Shown here piece after piece: positions 43,914 through 55,280 of a DNA stretch of 64,000 nucleotides. The stretch spans positions 1-64,000 of the forward strand of contig JAEBUN010000039.1 of the NCBI GenBank assembly GCA_023014365.1. Direction: 5' to 3'. This stretch comes from Lepiota brunneoincarnata (Eukaryota > Basidiomycota > Agaricomycetes > Agaricales > Agaricaceae). The notes under the pieces are model-generated. The model did no database searches and was not told the origin of the DNA. It worked only from the letters and a program-made list of their open reading frames with translations. The translations under genes were made by a program, and so were the position numbers. Numbering within the stretch: the first letter of the stretch is position 1; each line of letters begins with the position of its first letter.

Positions 43914-46900
43914 ATGTCTGCCACAGAAGTGGGAAATAAACAACAGTCCAGATCGCTGGTGCCACCTCTCCTTGCCTGGCTGGTTCCTGCCCTCAAGAAC
44001 AAACGAACGATCAAGACCTGGATACGATGCTGCGTGGCACTGGCGGCGACCTTGGTTCTCATGGTAAACCATATGACGCTGAATAGTATGGGTCAAGCGG
44101 GTTTCTTCGCGACGTGAGCTCGTTGTGATTGACCCCTATATGTATACAATGACCAAGTCATGCAGGATCGTGGCTGTTATGCTACCGCCATCGCTTGCAT
44201 TATCGCTGTTCATCTTTGCGGCGTTCACGCTACTCCTAGGTGGGGTCAACTTATGGTCAGCTGAACAGTCTTTTGACGCGACGGTTCAGGCATGGTGTTC
44301 GGTTGGGCGTGGGGGAGCGCTGCTATGGCCGCAGCATTATCTGTCAGGGATCAAGCGCTGCTCGCACGGCAGCAACAAGAGGCTCAGTCAATGTACGCTT
44401 ATCCTGAGCTTATTCACGTTTGCTTCTCTGAGCTCGGTCTAAGGCTTCAGCAGGGGATACCTGTGCCAGTTCAGCAGCAGTTTTTTGTGTTTCACGGGAT
44501 ATTCCTCGATCCAAGGTCCGTGCTCTTATTACTCTTGTCAGGTATCCCTGACAAGGACTAGATCTTCAGCTGTATATGGTACCTTTTTCTTCATCGGGAC
44601 CTTTGCCCTTGGCGCCCTCCGAGCCCATATGCCCAGGCTTACTCTGTTCAGTATCTTCGGCTGCATTGTTCTGGATATTGTAAGTCACACATCCGCCTCA
44701 AGGCTGCATCTAATGCATACCCGGAACAGTTTTGCAGTTACGGACCTTGTAAGCTCGTTTCATGTTTCGACTTCGGATATCAACCAACTACCTATTATCA
44801 GTGTTTCCGAATGCTCAGTATACGATTCCGAAGCTTTTCCTGGTCCCCGCGGCCTATTATGTAGCGATTGCGATTGCTTCCACAGTGTTATTATTCCCAG
44901 AGTCTCTCAACCACGTTTGGCTGTGGGTTGCTTTCTCCCTGGAGAACGGAATATGCTCACCCTCAACATAGGAGTATTCTTACCAAGTCATGTCTCCAGG
45001 TTTGTGACCAATAAGTCCGCTTGTTAAGTTACTGTTCCTCAAATGAGCCAGCCCATACTGGATTTATTGTTGCTCCAGTCGCGAGCCCTCGATTCCCGCC
45101 CATCGGACCACGAATATTGGGCAGCTCTTAATACGGAGGGGAACGAGTATCGTAGGAAGCTAGTCGCCGGAACCGAATTACTTCTTGGCCAAATTGGGTT
45201 TGTCGACCTTGAGATTTCTGTGGGTTGTCTGGGACCTGGTGATCTAAAGAACATCAGCAAGGATCTGAAACCGCTTGCTTTTCGCACTGCGTACGTGGCA
45301 CCTGTTCTGGCCTTGTATACGAGCGCTTACTGTGTTATAGTGCTCTGCATGCATTCCAGACTTTCGTCTACAATCTTAACACGTCTGACGATCTAGAAGA
45401 GAAAACCGTCGATGAGCGGTTGGGAAAAAGTCGCAACCCGAAAGAGGCCATCCGGTATACAGCTCTGCGTCGCCAAATCCGCGAGAGAGAGAATCGTCAC
45501 GGACATGACCTCGACTCTCTAGTTCCGATTCTTCGAGATTCCTCAGCAGACTTAAGGAGAGCGTGTGAGAATGGCGTTCGAGGGGTCCAGCAATGGTTTG
45601 AAGGGTGTAACCATGGTCGTTGGTCAGCACTTTTCCGCAAATTAGACGCAAAACGAGTGGAAGAACGACAAGCACAGCTGATCAAGGTCAAGACTGATCT
45701 TCGGAGCGCCCTAGAAGAGTTTAGGAAATCAGGCCGCGTTCACATATTGAAGCCTTACGAACGCTTTTTCGATCCACAAACTGGCAAGTTGCTCGAGTCT
45801 ATCGCGAAGAACCCGCAAAGCCCGGACATGTTCGCTGCTCGCTCCCTATACGTATGTTTTGTCTTCGTCGATACCATTGATGCATTCGCGGAGCAACTGG
45901 AACGGCTGTTGAAGTTCCTAGTTGAGCTGGATAACAAGAGACCGAAGCCGCGGGTCTGGTTCCCGAGTGGCTTCGGGAAGTTAGGAAGGAGGCTGAAGGG
46001 CCACGCGCCTGTGATTGATTCCCCCGCACCGATCTCGATGGGATCTTCGACGGACCTCACGACCTTTACGACTCAGAGTTCGGATGATCCACAAAGCTCG
46101 TCGACCCCGTCGGATGAAACAGAGGAGTCCGATACCGAGGACGGCATCGAAGAGCCAAGGCCATTGCCCCGTATGTTCCTTTCCTACTATTCCTCCCTGT
46201 CATGACGTCGCTAAATTGTTGACACATAGGACGGAACCCTGACGCACTACCTCCTCGTACTGCTATGGGGAGGCTCTTCATCTTCCTAGGTTCGGCTCTG
46301 CGATGGTTCAAGTCCCCACAGGGTATATTTGCCCTTCGCCACGGAATCCTATCAGTAGCTTTCTGGGTCCCTTCCGTCTGCAGGAACAGTGCTTGGTTCT
46401 ATTATGATAATAAGGGCATCTGGGCATTGATTATGGCTCAGGTGAACGACACTCATAAAACGCATACAGATCAACACTAATTGGGATTTAGACAAGTTTG
46501 GCAATGTTCACCGGCGATCAGGTTTGGTTTACTTCGTCTCGCTGACAAATAGCATGTTCATGATCTATTGTTAGATTGCTGGATTCTTCATTCGCATTGC
46601 TGGAACTGTCCTTGGCTTACTTCGTGAGTATGGCCAGTACATTCTACGCTTGTTATTGAGATATATGTACATAGTCGGAATGGCAACCTGGTATATTGGT
46701 TCAGGACATGGGTTCGGAAATCCGTACGGCGTAGTTATTGCAACGGTGAGTGTATATCAATTACGGTAAATGGCTCTGAGTATGTATCTCCGGCGTCACA
46801 GACGATTCTTACCATGCCATGGTTATTGGGTCGCATAGCCGCTCCTCCAGAGCAAATGATGCTTTGGACAATGACTGGCGTGACAATTGTTTTTGGTGGG

Positions 46901-48545
46901 CTCCTGACATGGTGTTCCTTGTCGGTTTGCTCACACTCACATAGTCGTTGGATACGGCTGGATCAACTCTCATATTGACGTATTGTCAAACTCTGGAGTG
47001 GGCATTCACCTTGCATGGAAACGAGCGTCAGCTTTTTACGTGTCAAGCTCGTTACACTCGCTCATTGTCCTCCTCCAGGCTTCTTGTCATTGTGGGATTC
47101 ACGGGTAGCGTATGTTAGGGCCCATAATAGCCTCATTAAAGCATTGACCTCTGACCTCGGTTAGTTCATCGTCATGATGTTCCCCCATCCCACATCAGGT
47201 CGCACCCTTGTCCGTCGTACTCTATCCGCCACGATGAGTGAGATTGGGAACATTCTCTCGCGCGAGATTGAGGCGTTCTTGGCAGAAGAAGCCAAGGCTC
47301 GGAATGGACAGTACGAAAGCGTTGAATTTCCGACGGCCGATCAGAACGACTCGAACTTGAAGACATCACCGAAGCAACGGAGGGTAAAGAATATATCGAA
47401 GAGGATGCTGAATGCTGCCGTTTGTGTTCGGAAATGGGTTTTCTGGGTACATGCTAACTAGGATGATTAGGCGCGGCTACAGGCGCTAGAACCCTCCTTG
47501 AGAACTGCAAAGTTTGAACCCCAGTTACAGTGAGTCGAAGAGAGATGTTCGATTCTGTCCGCATTGGTTACTGTTTCGCTTCAGGGGGATATGGCCTCAG
47601 GAAAAATATGTTGCCTTGCACAAACTCGAGTAAGTGTTGCCGCCGAGAAAAAGCATTCCCTCAACATGTCTTCGGGGCCGTGTAGGACTCAATTGCTATC
47701 TTGCCTGGTGTTGCTCACGGCCGCGTTCACCGAGTTGGACACACGCTGGTGTAGTATCCTCGTTCATAAGGTAAACTTACCAATCGATACATCCTTCCAC
47801 TAAATGGCTGACCTATGGCTACAGACACCTTTCCTCAACCCGAACTTCGTGAGCTGGCCCCTTTCCCCCCTTTGTTCGTGATTCCCTCCAACTAGTGGCA
47901 GCTCTCGGACATATTTTCAAAAATTGCAATTGTGTCGAATGCGCTGAGCAGCGGCCAACCCTTGCCACCTGCTCTTCCAGCGCTCCGGGACCGGGTAGTT
48001 TATCACGAGAGGCGGATGTATGGACAATCGTTATTGGCACCTCTACCCCGCCGCAATTTTCCCTTGTCACCGAGCGGTGACATTGACGAAACTGGTGTGG
48101 AATCTCAGGATGATTTTAGCTTGCATGGGGGTCAACTGGATGGTTCGAGTGTTGGGTTTGAGGAACTTACATTGGATGTGTTGATGGTTTGCAATCGATT
48201 CAGTCGAGCAAGATAAATGGTACTGATTGGGTTTTATAGGACGATCAGTTACCTGCGCATTCAACAGGTCAGATTCCTTGTTTCTTATCAAAGGGGTGCT
48301 AACGATCGTCACACCTTCCACAGCTGTTGTTGCGCTTTCGAACACCATTCGTGTGAGTCCAGGTATATCATCTGCATATTGTATCATACTTCCCTGCACT
48401 TTGACAGCTCGTGGACAAAATTTCTGATATCGTTTGCGATTTGTGCGGTGAAATGACCTTTGAGGGATATTCGGTATTGCAACGTGACTATATCTTCCAG
48501 GAAGAGAAATTACTCGGCGCCGGAACTAAAGAAAAACTCAAGTAG
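43914..48545 (+). CDS. ArAE_2 family membrane protein (putative exporter, DUF2421 C-terminus)
   Basis: Starts MSATEVGNKQQSRSLVPPLL. N-terminal membrane domain: KTWIRCCVALAATLVLMVNH, SMGQAGFFA, VFGWAWGSAAMAAALSVRD, and YGTFFFIGTFALGALRAH after FHGIFLDPRS. A cytosolic central region of about 300 residues (45,060-46,160) contains LKPLAFRTAY and ends in an acidic stretch (DETEESDTEDG). The second membrane domain includes GIFALRHGILSVAFWVPSV, ALIMAQ, GTVLGLL, WYIGSGHGFGNPYGVVI, PWLLGRIAAPP and IVMMFPHPTSGRTLVRRTL. The DUF2421-like C-terminus runs to KLLGAGTKEKLK and TAG 48,543. Roughly 20 short introns. The family is related to aromatic-acid exporters and is nearly universal in mushrooms with many paralogues; substrate not known. 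I saw no disabling change, but I spliced the ends and key segments rather than every exon. Confidence 0.78.
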
Positions 48546-50530
48546 TATTGATACAGGAAATGTTGTTCTCGGAAAAAATGATATACAAAAGAACCTCTCT
48601 TTGCATTTTCGATACTTAATACATTTCCCATCTCCTACCCGCGTGCGTGCCTAGACACACTTCGAACCTGAGCTCAGGTATAATTTGCTTATAACTGCCA
48701 AACAACTCCGCCCATGCTCTTGCTACTACAACCCACTGAGTAGCCCTCATTTTTATGATTCTAATGATCCTACATACACCTTTACACCCCATCCATTGAT
48801 TTTACATAGAATATTTACTCTTTTCCCCTATATTCCTATATTTAATCCTCTTCCTATACTATAGAACCGGAACTTCCCTCCTTGTCTTTCCAAATGGCGT
48901 TGGAAACACCTGTTCGGTATGTAGAGCGCGGAAGCAAGGATGAACGTACATGATCATACCATAGTCTGCGTTGACATCGTCGAAACGCTTTGAGGTGCTG
49001 GCGCCCATTGGGTTTCGAGGACGGGTGGCCGTCTGGGATCGAGATATGATATTGTACCACCTGGAATTCCGCAGCAGCGTGGGCAGCAGGGGATGGATTG
49101 GGGCGTTGGGCGTGTCCTAATCAATGAATGGTCCCATTAAACCGACCTCATGTACTTGGTGAGGCATCAAGGGCCCTGCATAATCCACCGATTTCACTGT
49201 TTGCTCACCAATCTCAGATCAACCTTCGGAATACGAAAGGTGGCTTTCTGCTGCCTCATTGACAGGAGCATTTATACCCAAACTCGCCACCATCCTCAAG
49301 ATCACACCGCGCCTTCAGCCACAATCCGATCCCCCAGTCATTGCCAAAGGTCGTTGGTCTCGCGGACAAAGTAACTCACTCGCGGCCTGGAAACATCCAT
49401 ATAATCGACAAACTCACTCGAGCGTAGGTAGCAGCCAGATGAGGGCGCCAGAGGTCTGACTGGTTCATCATTTCAGATTCGAAGCCTCCCAGAATGCCAG
49501 AAAAATAAGCACAGAGAATAGCCCTCCCGCGGTTCCTTCGACCGCGACTGAATACCCCCGTCACGGAATACTGTGTGGTTTATTCCTGTTAATATTTCAT
49601 TCTGTTAACTATAAGACAGGGAAACCCCATTCAGGGGGGCCGAAGGTGGGAGCGGTCCAATTAGCCGACCCGTGCAAGCCCCAGCGGCAAAATGCAGTTC
49701 ACTCGAGATCTCAAGGGCGCGTACTCCCAGATCCAACGACAATATTTCTAGGCGCACCGAACGTAGCGGAAAGAGTGCCAGCAAGGAAGGTTTCACGACA
49801 AATCCCACCATAACAGGATACTCAGTCACTCGAACACCGTGGGGGACTTGTTTTTGTTAATTCTCTAAACTGCTAATTGAGAGAAAGGGACCCAAATAAT
49901 CCGGGGGAAATCAAGGGGGGCATATCCCATAACACGGGCCTAACCAACGAAAACTCCCCCCGACAGTTTCCTGCAGAAAAAGCGAGCCCATCCGAGGCCC
50001 CGACGATTCAGCCACGTGAAAACACTAGCCACACTTCCCGGGATATGGTACCCAAAGAAATGGACGCGAGCTATGACCGCCGTGTTGAGTTGACTGCTAC
50101 CCATGGACAACTAGCCACTCACCCATTGTGCGCAATGTATCCCTGTCACTATGCGCATCACTGACCGAGAATAAAGGTCGACACTGCCCGATACGCCCGA
50201 AGGCGCGGAGTTACCATCGGAATCCAGTCCACCGCCGACTAACAACCATTTTGAGACGATTGAGAAAGGTAATCCCCATGATTATCTATGAGTTACGAAG
50301 GCTTTATATAAAAATCTCAGATGATCAAGACACGGCTGATCGCAACTCCATTGTAGAACCGTACGTCGGGTATCCTGCTATTCAGCCAAGCTCACGTCGA
50401 ATCATTCAGGGCTCCCAAGTGGCCGACCTTCAACTTCAAGAAGGTACGCTGGCTGTGATGTGCACAAACCTTGACTAAGCCAACCTTTGCTAAGCTCTAC
50501 AAACGAGGACTGAGAGCACCTGAATCACAA
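48546..50530. other. Upstream arm of the duplicated block
   Basis: Non-coding or undetermined sequence ahead of the intact GTPase. On the minus strand at 48,860-49,060 a stretch conserved with 52,410-52,650 can be read as YG.I..VHPCF.ALHT, but in both copies it is flanked by stops. No protein family is recognised. Confidence 0.4.
49533..50356. repeat. Segment present only in duplication copy 1
   Basis: The flanks match copy 2 on both sides ('agccctccc' on the left, 'gtacgtcgggtatcctgc' on the right), while copy 2 joins them directly near 53,088. No terminal inverted repeats, poly-A or target-site duplication is obvious. It is either an insertion in copy 1 or a deletion in copy 2. Confidence 0.6.
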
Positions 50531-51663
50531 ATGACGCAGGAACCTTCCGTTTTGAAACGGAGGTGGAACAACCTTAGCCGGCGAGAAGCCAAAGACGTTA
50601 AGACGGAGGAGATCAAGGAGAGCGATATAGTCATTGCGTACGTTTGGGTCCTATCCTCAATGAAGGTCTAAGACTCACCATCTTTGCACAGGGTGATGGG
50701 TCCAACTGGGGCGGGAAAGAGCTCGGTGCGCATTCTTCCAACGGATATCGTCCGTGATCCTCATCGCTGGCTTCCAGTTCATCAGCACTGCCACCGGGTA
50801 CGACAGGGAAATTGGCCATGACTTGGCATCCTGTACTAGCGAGATCGGGATGGTGAGGGTGAAGGTTCCTGATGAAGATATCGACATTGTTCTGGTCGAC
50901 ACCCCCGGATTTGATGATACGCATCGATCTGATCTCGAAATTCTCAGACTCATTTCAGATTGGTTGAAAAACACGTGAGTGCCAATAACGCTACATGGTC
51001 CTCTGCACTGGTAACCTCGCTTGTCCTAGGTGCCAAAACAAAGTTCTCCTCAGCGGGATCCTTTATGTCCATCGGATTTGTGATAATCGAATGGCCGGCA
51101 CGCCATTGAAGAACTTGCGTATGTTCGAAAAGTTGTGTGGCCCCGAAGCATGCAACCATGTCATCCTGGTTACGACGATGTGGGACGAACTGGATGACCA
51201 GGAGATTGGGGATCATCGAGAATGCGAGCTGGCCACTATCTTCTGGAAGGAGATGATCAAGAGAGGGTCCAGGATAGCTCGCTACGAAAGGAGTTCGGAA
51301 TCAGCGTGGAGCATCCTCGGACAGTTTTTGGACGGCTCAGGACAGCAACAAGAAATGCGGCTTCAAAGAGATATGGTAACCCTGGGGAGGACGCTCCCCG
51401 GCACCTACGCCGGCCAAGAATTGTACAAGAAAATCGACGAAGTGGTTAAGAATCAGAACGAGTTGGTGCGCATACTCAGAAAGCAGATGATGAGGTCGGG
51501 GGCTGAGCCTGAGATCGTGGCTGCATTGAAAGAACAATGCTCACGACTGGAGCGTGAGCGCCAGGAGACTCTCGATGAACTGCGGGAATTGAAAGTACCC
51601 ATTGGAAAGAGGTTATTGAATACGCTCAACGAACAGACCCGGTATTTGATGGTGTTTTCTTGA
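50531..51663 (+). CDS. P-loop GTPase (fungal AIG1-like G domain), intact copy
   Basis: Exons 50531-50637, 50692-50725, 50778-50974, 51030-51663 join to 323 residues. Start MTQEPSVLKRRWNNLS is the first ATG in frame; the frame is open further upstream but without ATG. Seen: VMGPTGAGKSS (Walker A/G1, a tiny second exon), FISTATGYD, SCTSEIG, IVLVDTPGFDD (G3), and NKVLLSGILYVHRI. Then MAGTPLKNLRMFEKLCG, VILVTTMWDE in the G4 position, the family's ESAWSILGQFL, and a C-terminal coiled coil (CSRLERERQETLDELRELK). Unlike the 10-kb paralogue it ends without a hydrophobic tail. In mushrooms this family is large and uncharacterised; immunity-GTPase-like roles have been guessed only from similarity to AIG1/GIMAP proteins. 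Predicted cytosolic. Confidence 0.82.
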
Positions 51664-52170
51664 GTTGGAATCGTCATCCCATTCGTGTACTTGTATGATA
51701 AATGCTTTCCTGACTGCAATCATTCCGTTGCCGGTTGTCGTCCTGATTAGTGCTGGTCTCAATCTTCAATTGGCATCATTTCCGAGGACACGTAACTTGA
51801 AGCCCAAGCGCTCAGGCGTGGGTTATGCATGTCCATTCGATCATCGATGAGTTCCAGTGATCATCGGATGGGCGGGATAAAAGTGGCCTTGCAGCTGTGT
51901 GATTCCGGTCGATTGTCTATATCAGCGACAAGGCCAACTACTTGCTGCCATTTCACCGCTATTTTTGACGACACAGTCCTCGTGGTGGACACATTGTACT
52001 GGTGCAACGAATCTATATGCCTTGTGAACTTTTTTTTCTATAACCGATGCAACTGGCATCCTCCATCGCTCTTGTGCCCTCCGCCATCCCTTCCGTTTGA
52101 CCAACAATTCGGCAGAGATCATTAACATGATCAAAGGGGTCATAAAGATCCCGGTATCTATACGGGTTTT

Positions 52171-52429
52171 GCCCTTGTGGAGGGGCTCATCAGTGGGCTT
52201 AACCGTCGCCCTAACCTGCCTTGGCTCGTTTATATATAGAGAGATAAACAAAGGATATCTCATGTTCAAATATAGTAGTACACTAACAGTGACTATAGTG
52301 TAACCATGCTACACGTCTGCCATTACGCTAGCCCCGGTTCGCGTTGTTGTGTTGATGAATATATCCCCCTGGACGACGACTACAATCAATGGCGGACGAT
52401 GGTGTGCTCACGATGTTCTTTTCGACACC
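52171..52429. other. Spacer between the two duplication copies
   Basis: About 260 bp not shared with the duplicated unit. No gene recognised. Confidence 0.4.
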
Positions 52430-54890
52430 CGTCTTCCCAATGGTGCTGGAAACGCCTGGTTGGTATGTAGAGCCCAGAAGCAGGGATGAACGTGCGCGAT
52501 GATACCATAGTCTGGGCTGATATCGTCATAACGCTTTGAGGTGCTGGCGCCCATTGCATTTTGGAGAGGACAGGCAACCATCTGGGACAGAGATATGATA
52601 TTGTACCACCTGGAATTCTGCATGCGGCGTGGGCAGCCGGGAATAGATTGGGGCGTTGGGCATGTCCTAATCAATGGATGGTCCCGTTAAACCGACCTCA
52701 TGTACTTGGTGAGGCGCCAAAGACCTACATACTCCACCGATTTCACTGTTTCCCCACCAATCTCAGATCGATCTTCGGAATACAGAAGGTGGCTTTCTCC
52801 TGCCCCGTTGGCAGGATACTTTATACCCAAACTCCCCACCGTCCTCAGGATCGCACCGCGCTCCAAGTCACAATCTGACCCTCCCAGTCGTTGCAAAAGG
52901 TCGTTGGTCTCGCGGAGCAAGTATCATACTCGCGACCTGGCAACCTTGATATATCGACAAACTCACTGGAACGTAGGTAGCAGCAGGATGAGGACGCCAG
53001 AGGTCTGACCGGTCCGCCATTTCAGATCCGAAGCCTCCCAGAACGAATTCCGTTGCCAGAAAAATGAGCACAGATGATAACCCTCCTGCATACGTCGAAT
53101 ATCCTGCCATTTGGCCAAGCTCACATCCAATCATTCAGCGATTTCAAGTGGCAGAGGTTCGGCTTCAAGAAGGTGCGCCGACTGTGATGTACACAAATCT
53201 TGACTAAGCCAGCCTTTATTCAGTTCCACAAACGAGGACTGAAAGTAGTTGAGCCCCAGATAATGCAGGAGCCTTCCGTTTTGGAAAGGACGCGGAACAA
53301 CCTTAGCCAGCGAGAAGCCAAAGAGATTAGGACGGAGGAGATCAGGGAGAGCGATATAGTCATTGCGTACGTTTGGGTTCCACCCCCATTGAAGGTCCGG
53401 GACTCACCATCTTTGCACAGGGTGATGGGTCCAACTAGTACAGGAAAGAGCTCGGTGCGCATTCTCCCAACGGATATCATCCGGGATCCTCATCTGTGGC
53501 TCACAGTTCATCAACACTGCCATCGGGTTCGACAGGGGAATTGACCATTGCTTGAAATCCTGTACTAGCGAGATCCGGATGGTGAGGTTCCTGATGAAGA
53601 TATTAACATTGTTCTGGTCGACACCCCCGGATTTGATGATCCACATCATTCTGATGTCGAAATTCTCAGACTCATTTCAGATTGGCTGAAAACGACGTGA
53701 GTGCCAGTGACGCTCAGTCGCTCTCCACACTGGTTAACCTAGCCTGCCCTAGATACGAACACAAAGTTCGCCTCAGTGGGATCCTTTATCTCCATCGGAT
53801 TTCTGATAGTCGAATGGCCGGAACGTCCTTGAAGAACTTCTATATGTTCAATAAATCGTGTGGCCCCGAAGCATGCAACCATGTCATCTTTGTTACGACG
53901 ATGTGGGATGGACTGGATAACAAGGAGACTGGGGATCATCGAGAAACGGGCTGGCCATTACCTTATGGAAGGAGATGATTACCAAAGGGTCCAGGACAGC
54001 TCGCTACGAAGGGAGTTCGGAATCAGCGTGGAGCATCCTTGGACAGTTTTTGGATGGCTCAGGACAGCAACAAGAATTGCAGCTCCAAAGAGAAATGGAA
54101 ACCCTGAAGAAGATGCTCCCCAGCACCTACGCCGGCCAAGAACTGTACAAGAAAATCGACGAAGTAGTTAAGAAGCAGAACCAGTTGGTGCGCACACTCC
54201 GAAAGCAGATGAAGAGGTCGGGGGTCGAGCCTGAGATCGTGGCTGCGTTGAAGGAACAGTGCTCACGACTGGAGCGTGAGCGCCAGGAGACTCTCGATGA
54301 ACTGCGACAATTGAAAGTACCGATGGGCAAGAGGTTATTGAAACTGCTCAACGAACAGCCCCGGTATCTGACGGGTATCTGATGGTGTTTTCTTGAGTTG
54401 GAATCGTCGTCTCATTCATGTACTTGTACAACGACCGCTTCCCTGACTGCAATAATTCCGTTGCTGGCTGCCGTCCTGATTGGTGCTGGTCTCAATCTTC
54501 AATTGGCATCATTTCCGAGGATATGTAACTTGAAGCTCAAGCGCTCAAGCATGGGTTATGCATGTCCAGTCGATCATCAGTGAGTTCCAGTGATTATCGG
54601 ATGGGTGGGATAAAAATGGCCCTTACAGCTGTGTGTTTCCGGTTGATCGTCTGTATCAGCGACAAGGCCAACTACTTGCTGCCATGTCTCCGCTATTTTT
54701 GACGACACCTCGTGGTGGACGCACTGTAGTGGTGCAACGAATCTACATGCCTCGTGAACTTTTTGTTCTTTAACCAATGCAACTGGTATGCTCCATCGCT
54801 CTTGTGCCCTCAGCCTTCTCCTCTATTTGACCAACAATATCTGCCGAGATCATTAAGGTGATCAAAGGGGTCAGAAAGGCGGGGAGCAGG
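52430..54890 (+). repeat. Segmental duplication, copy 2
   Basis: Second copy of the block at 48,880-52,170, without the 0.8-kb segment. It ends near 'gatcaaaggggtcagaaaggc', after which the two copies diverge. Confidence 0.85.
53263..54382 (+). pseudogene. P-loop GTPase, frameshifted twin
   Basis: Same exon plan as the gene at 50,531: MQEPSVLERTRNNLS, then VMGPTSTGKSS and FINTAIGFDRG. At about 53,586 seven bases present in copy 1 (gtgaagg) are missing, which throws DTPGFDD out of frame. At about 53,946 one more base is lost ('gagaaacggg' against 'gagaatgcgag'). The two losses do not restore the frame. The coiled-coil end (PEIVAALKEQCSRLERERQE) is still readable in its own frame, so decay is recent or the tail is under residual constraint. 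Confidence 0.82.
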
Positions 54891-55280
54891 CTTCGCCCTT
54901 GTGGCCCGCCTTGGCTCGTGTAGAGACAGAATTAGGCTGCCTTACTGTGGGGGACTATGGATAATTGATCTATCAGACTGGTCAACAGTGCCAGGGCGCA
55001 TCCAGGGCCCCGTACAGGCAGGTAGGATAAGGGGGGTGTAGGGGCACCCCTGCTACTCAGACCCCTCGCGGCACAGCAGCTGATAAGATCTCGAGAGACC
55101 GCCGGCCCACTACGTGGATGCTTAGGCCGGAACTCTTACCTAAGCATCAGCCGGCCATCTCCGAAGATAGCAGAATCATCATATCGGATGGCCAATTTCA
55201 CATATGCACTCTTAGTTCATCGACCTCCTCCCAGGTCAGGGGAGTGTGAGGGAGGAAATTCGCCTGTGTGCAGAATTCGT
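54891..55280. other. GC-rich, hairpin-rich segment before the composition break
   Basis: Contains 'gggtgtaggggcaccc' near 55,036 and a perfect inverted repeat at 55,117-55,148 inside GCCGGCC boxes. No ORF. After about 55,280 the sequence changes to AT-rich, CpG-poor DNA. Confidence 0.5.
55117..55148. repeat. Perfect 10-bp inverted repeat
   Basis: GATGCTTAGG at 55,117-55,126 and CCTAAGCATC at 55,139-55,148 can pair perfectly around a 12-base loop. GCCGGCC palindromes lie on both sides (about 55,101 and 55,150). It could be a transcribed hairpin, a terminator-like structure or the edge of a mobile element. Confidence 0.6.

Larger units (their letters stand above)
48880..52170 (+). repeat. Segmental duplication, copy 1
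   Basis: Colinear with 52,430-54,890. Shared landmarks include 'ggtatgtagagc', 'gaggtgctggcgcccatt', 'accgacctcatgtacttggt', the whole GTPase gene, and the downstream 'tcttcaattggcatcatttc'. Copy 1 is about 0.8 kb longer because of sequence at about 49,533-50,356 that copy 2 lacks. Divergence is around 10-15% by eye, so the event is not recent. Confidence 0.85.

Noticed and set aside
48854..49060. Minus-strand stretch conserved between the two duplicates (VHPCF.ALHT)
   Set aside because: Conservation follows from the duplication itself; stops and frame differences between copies argue against a gene.
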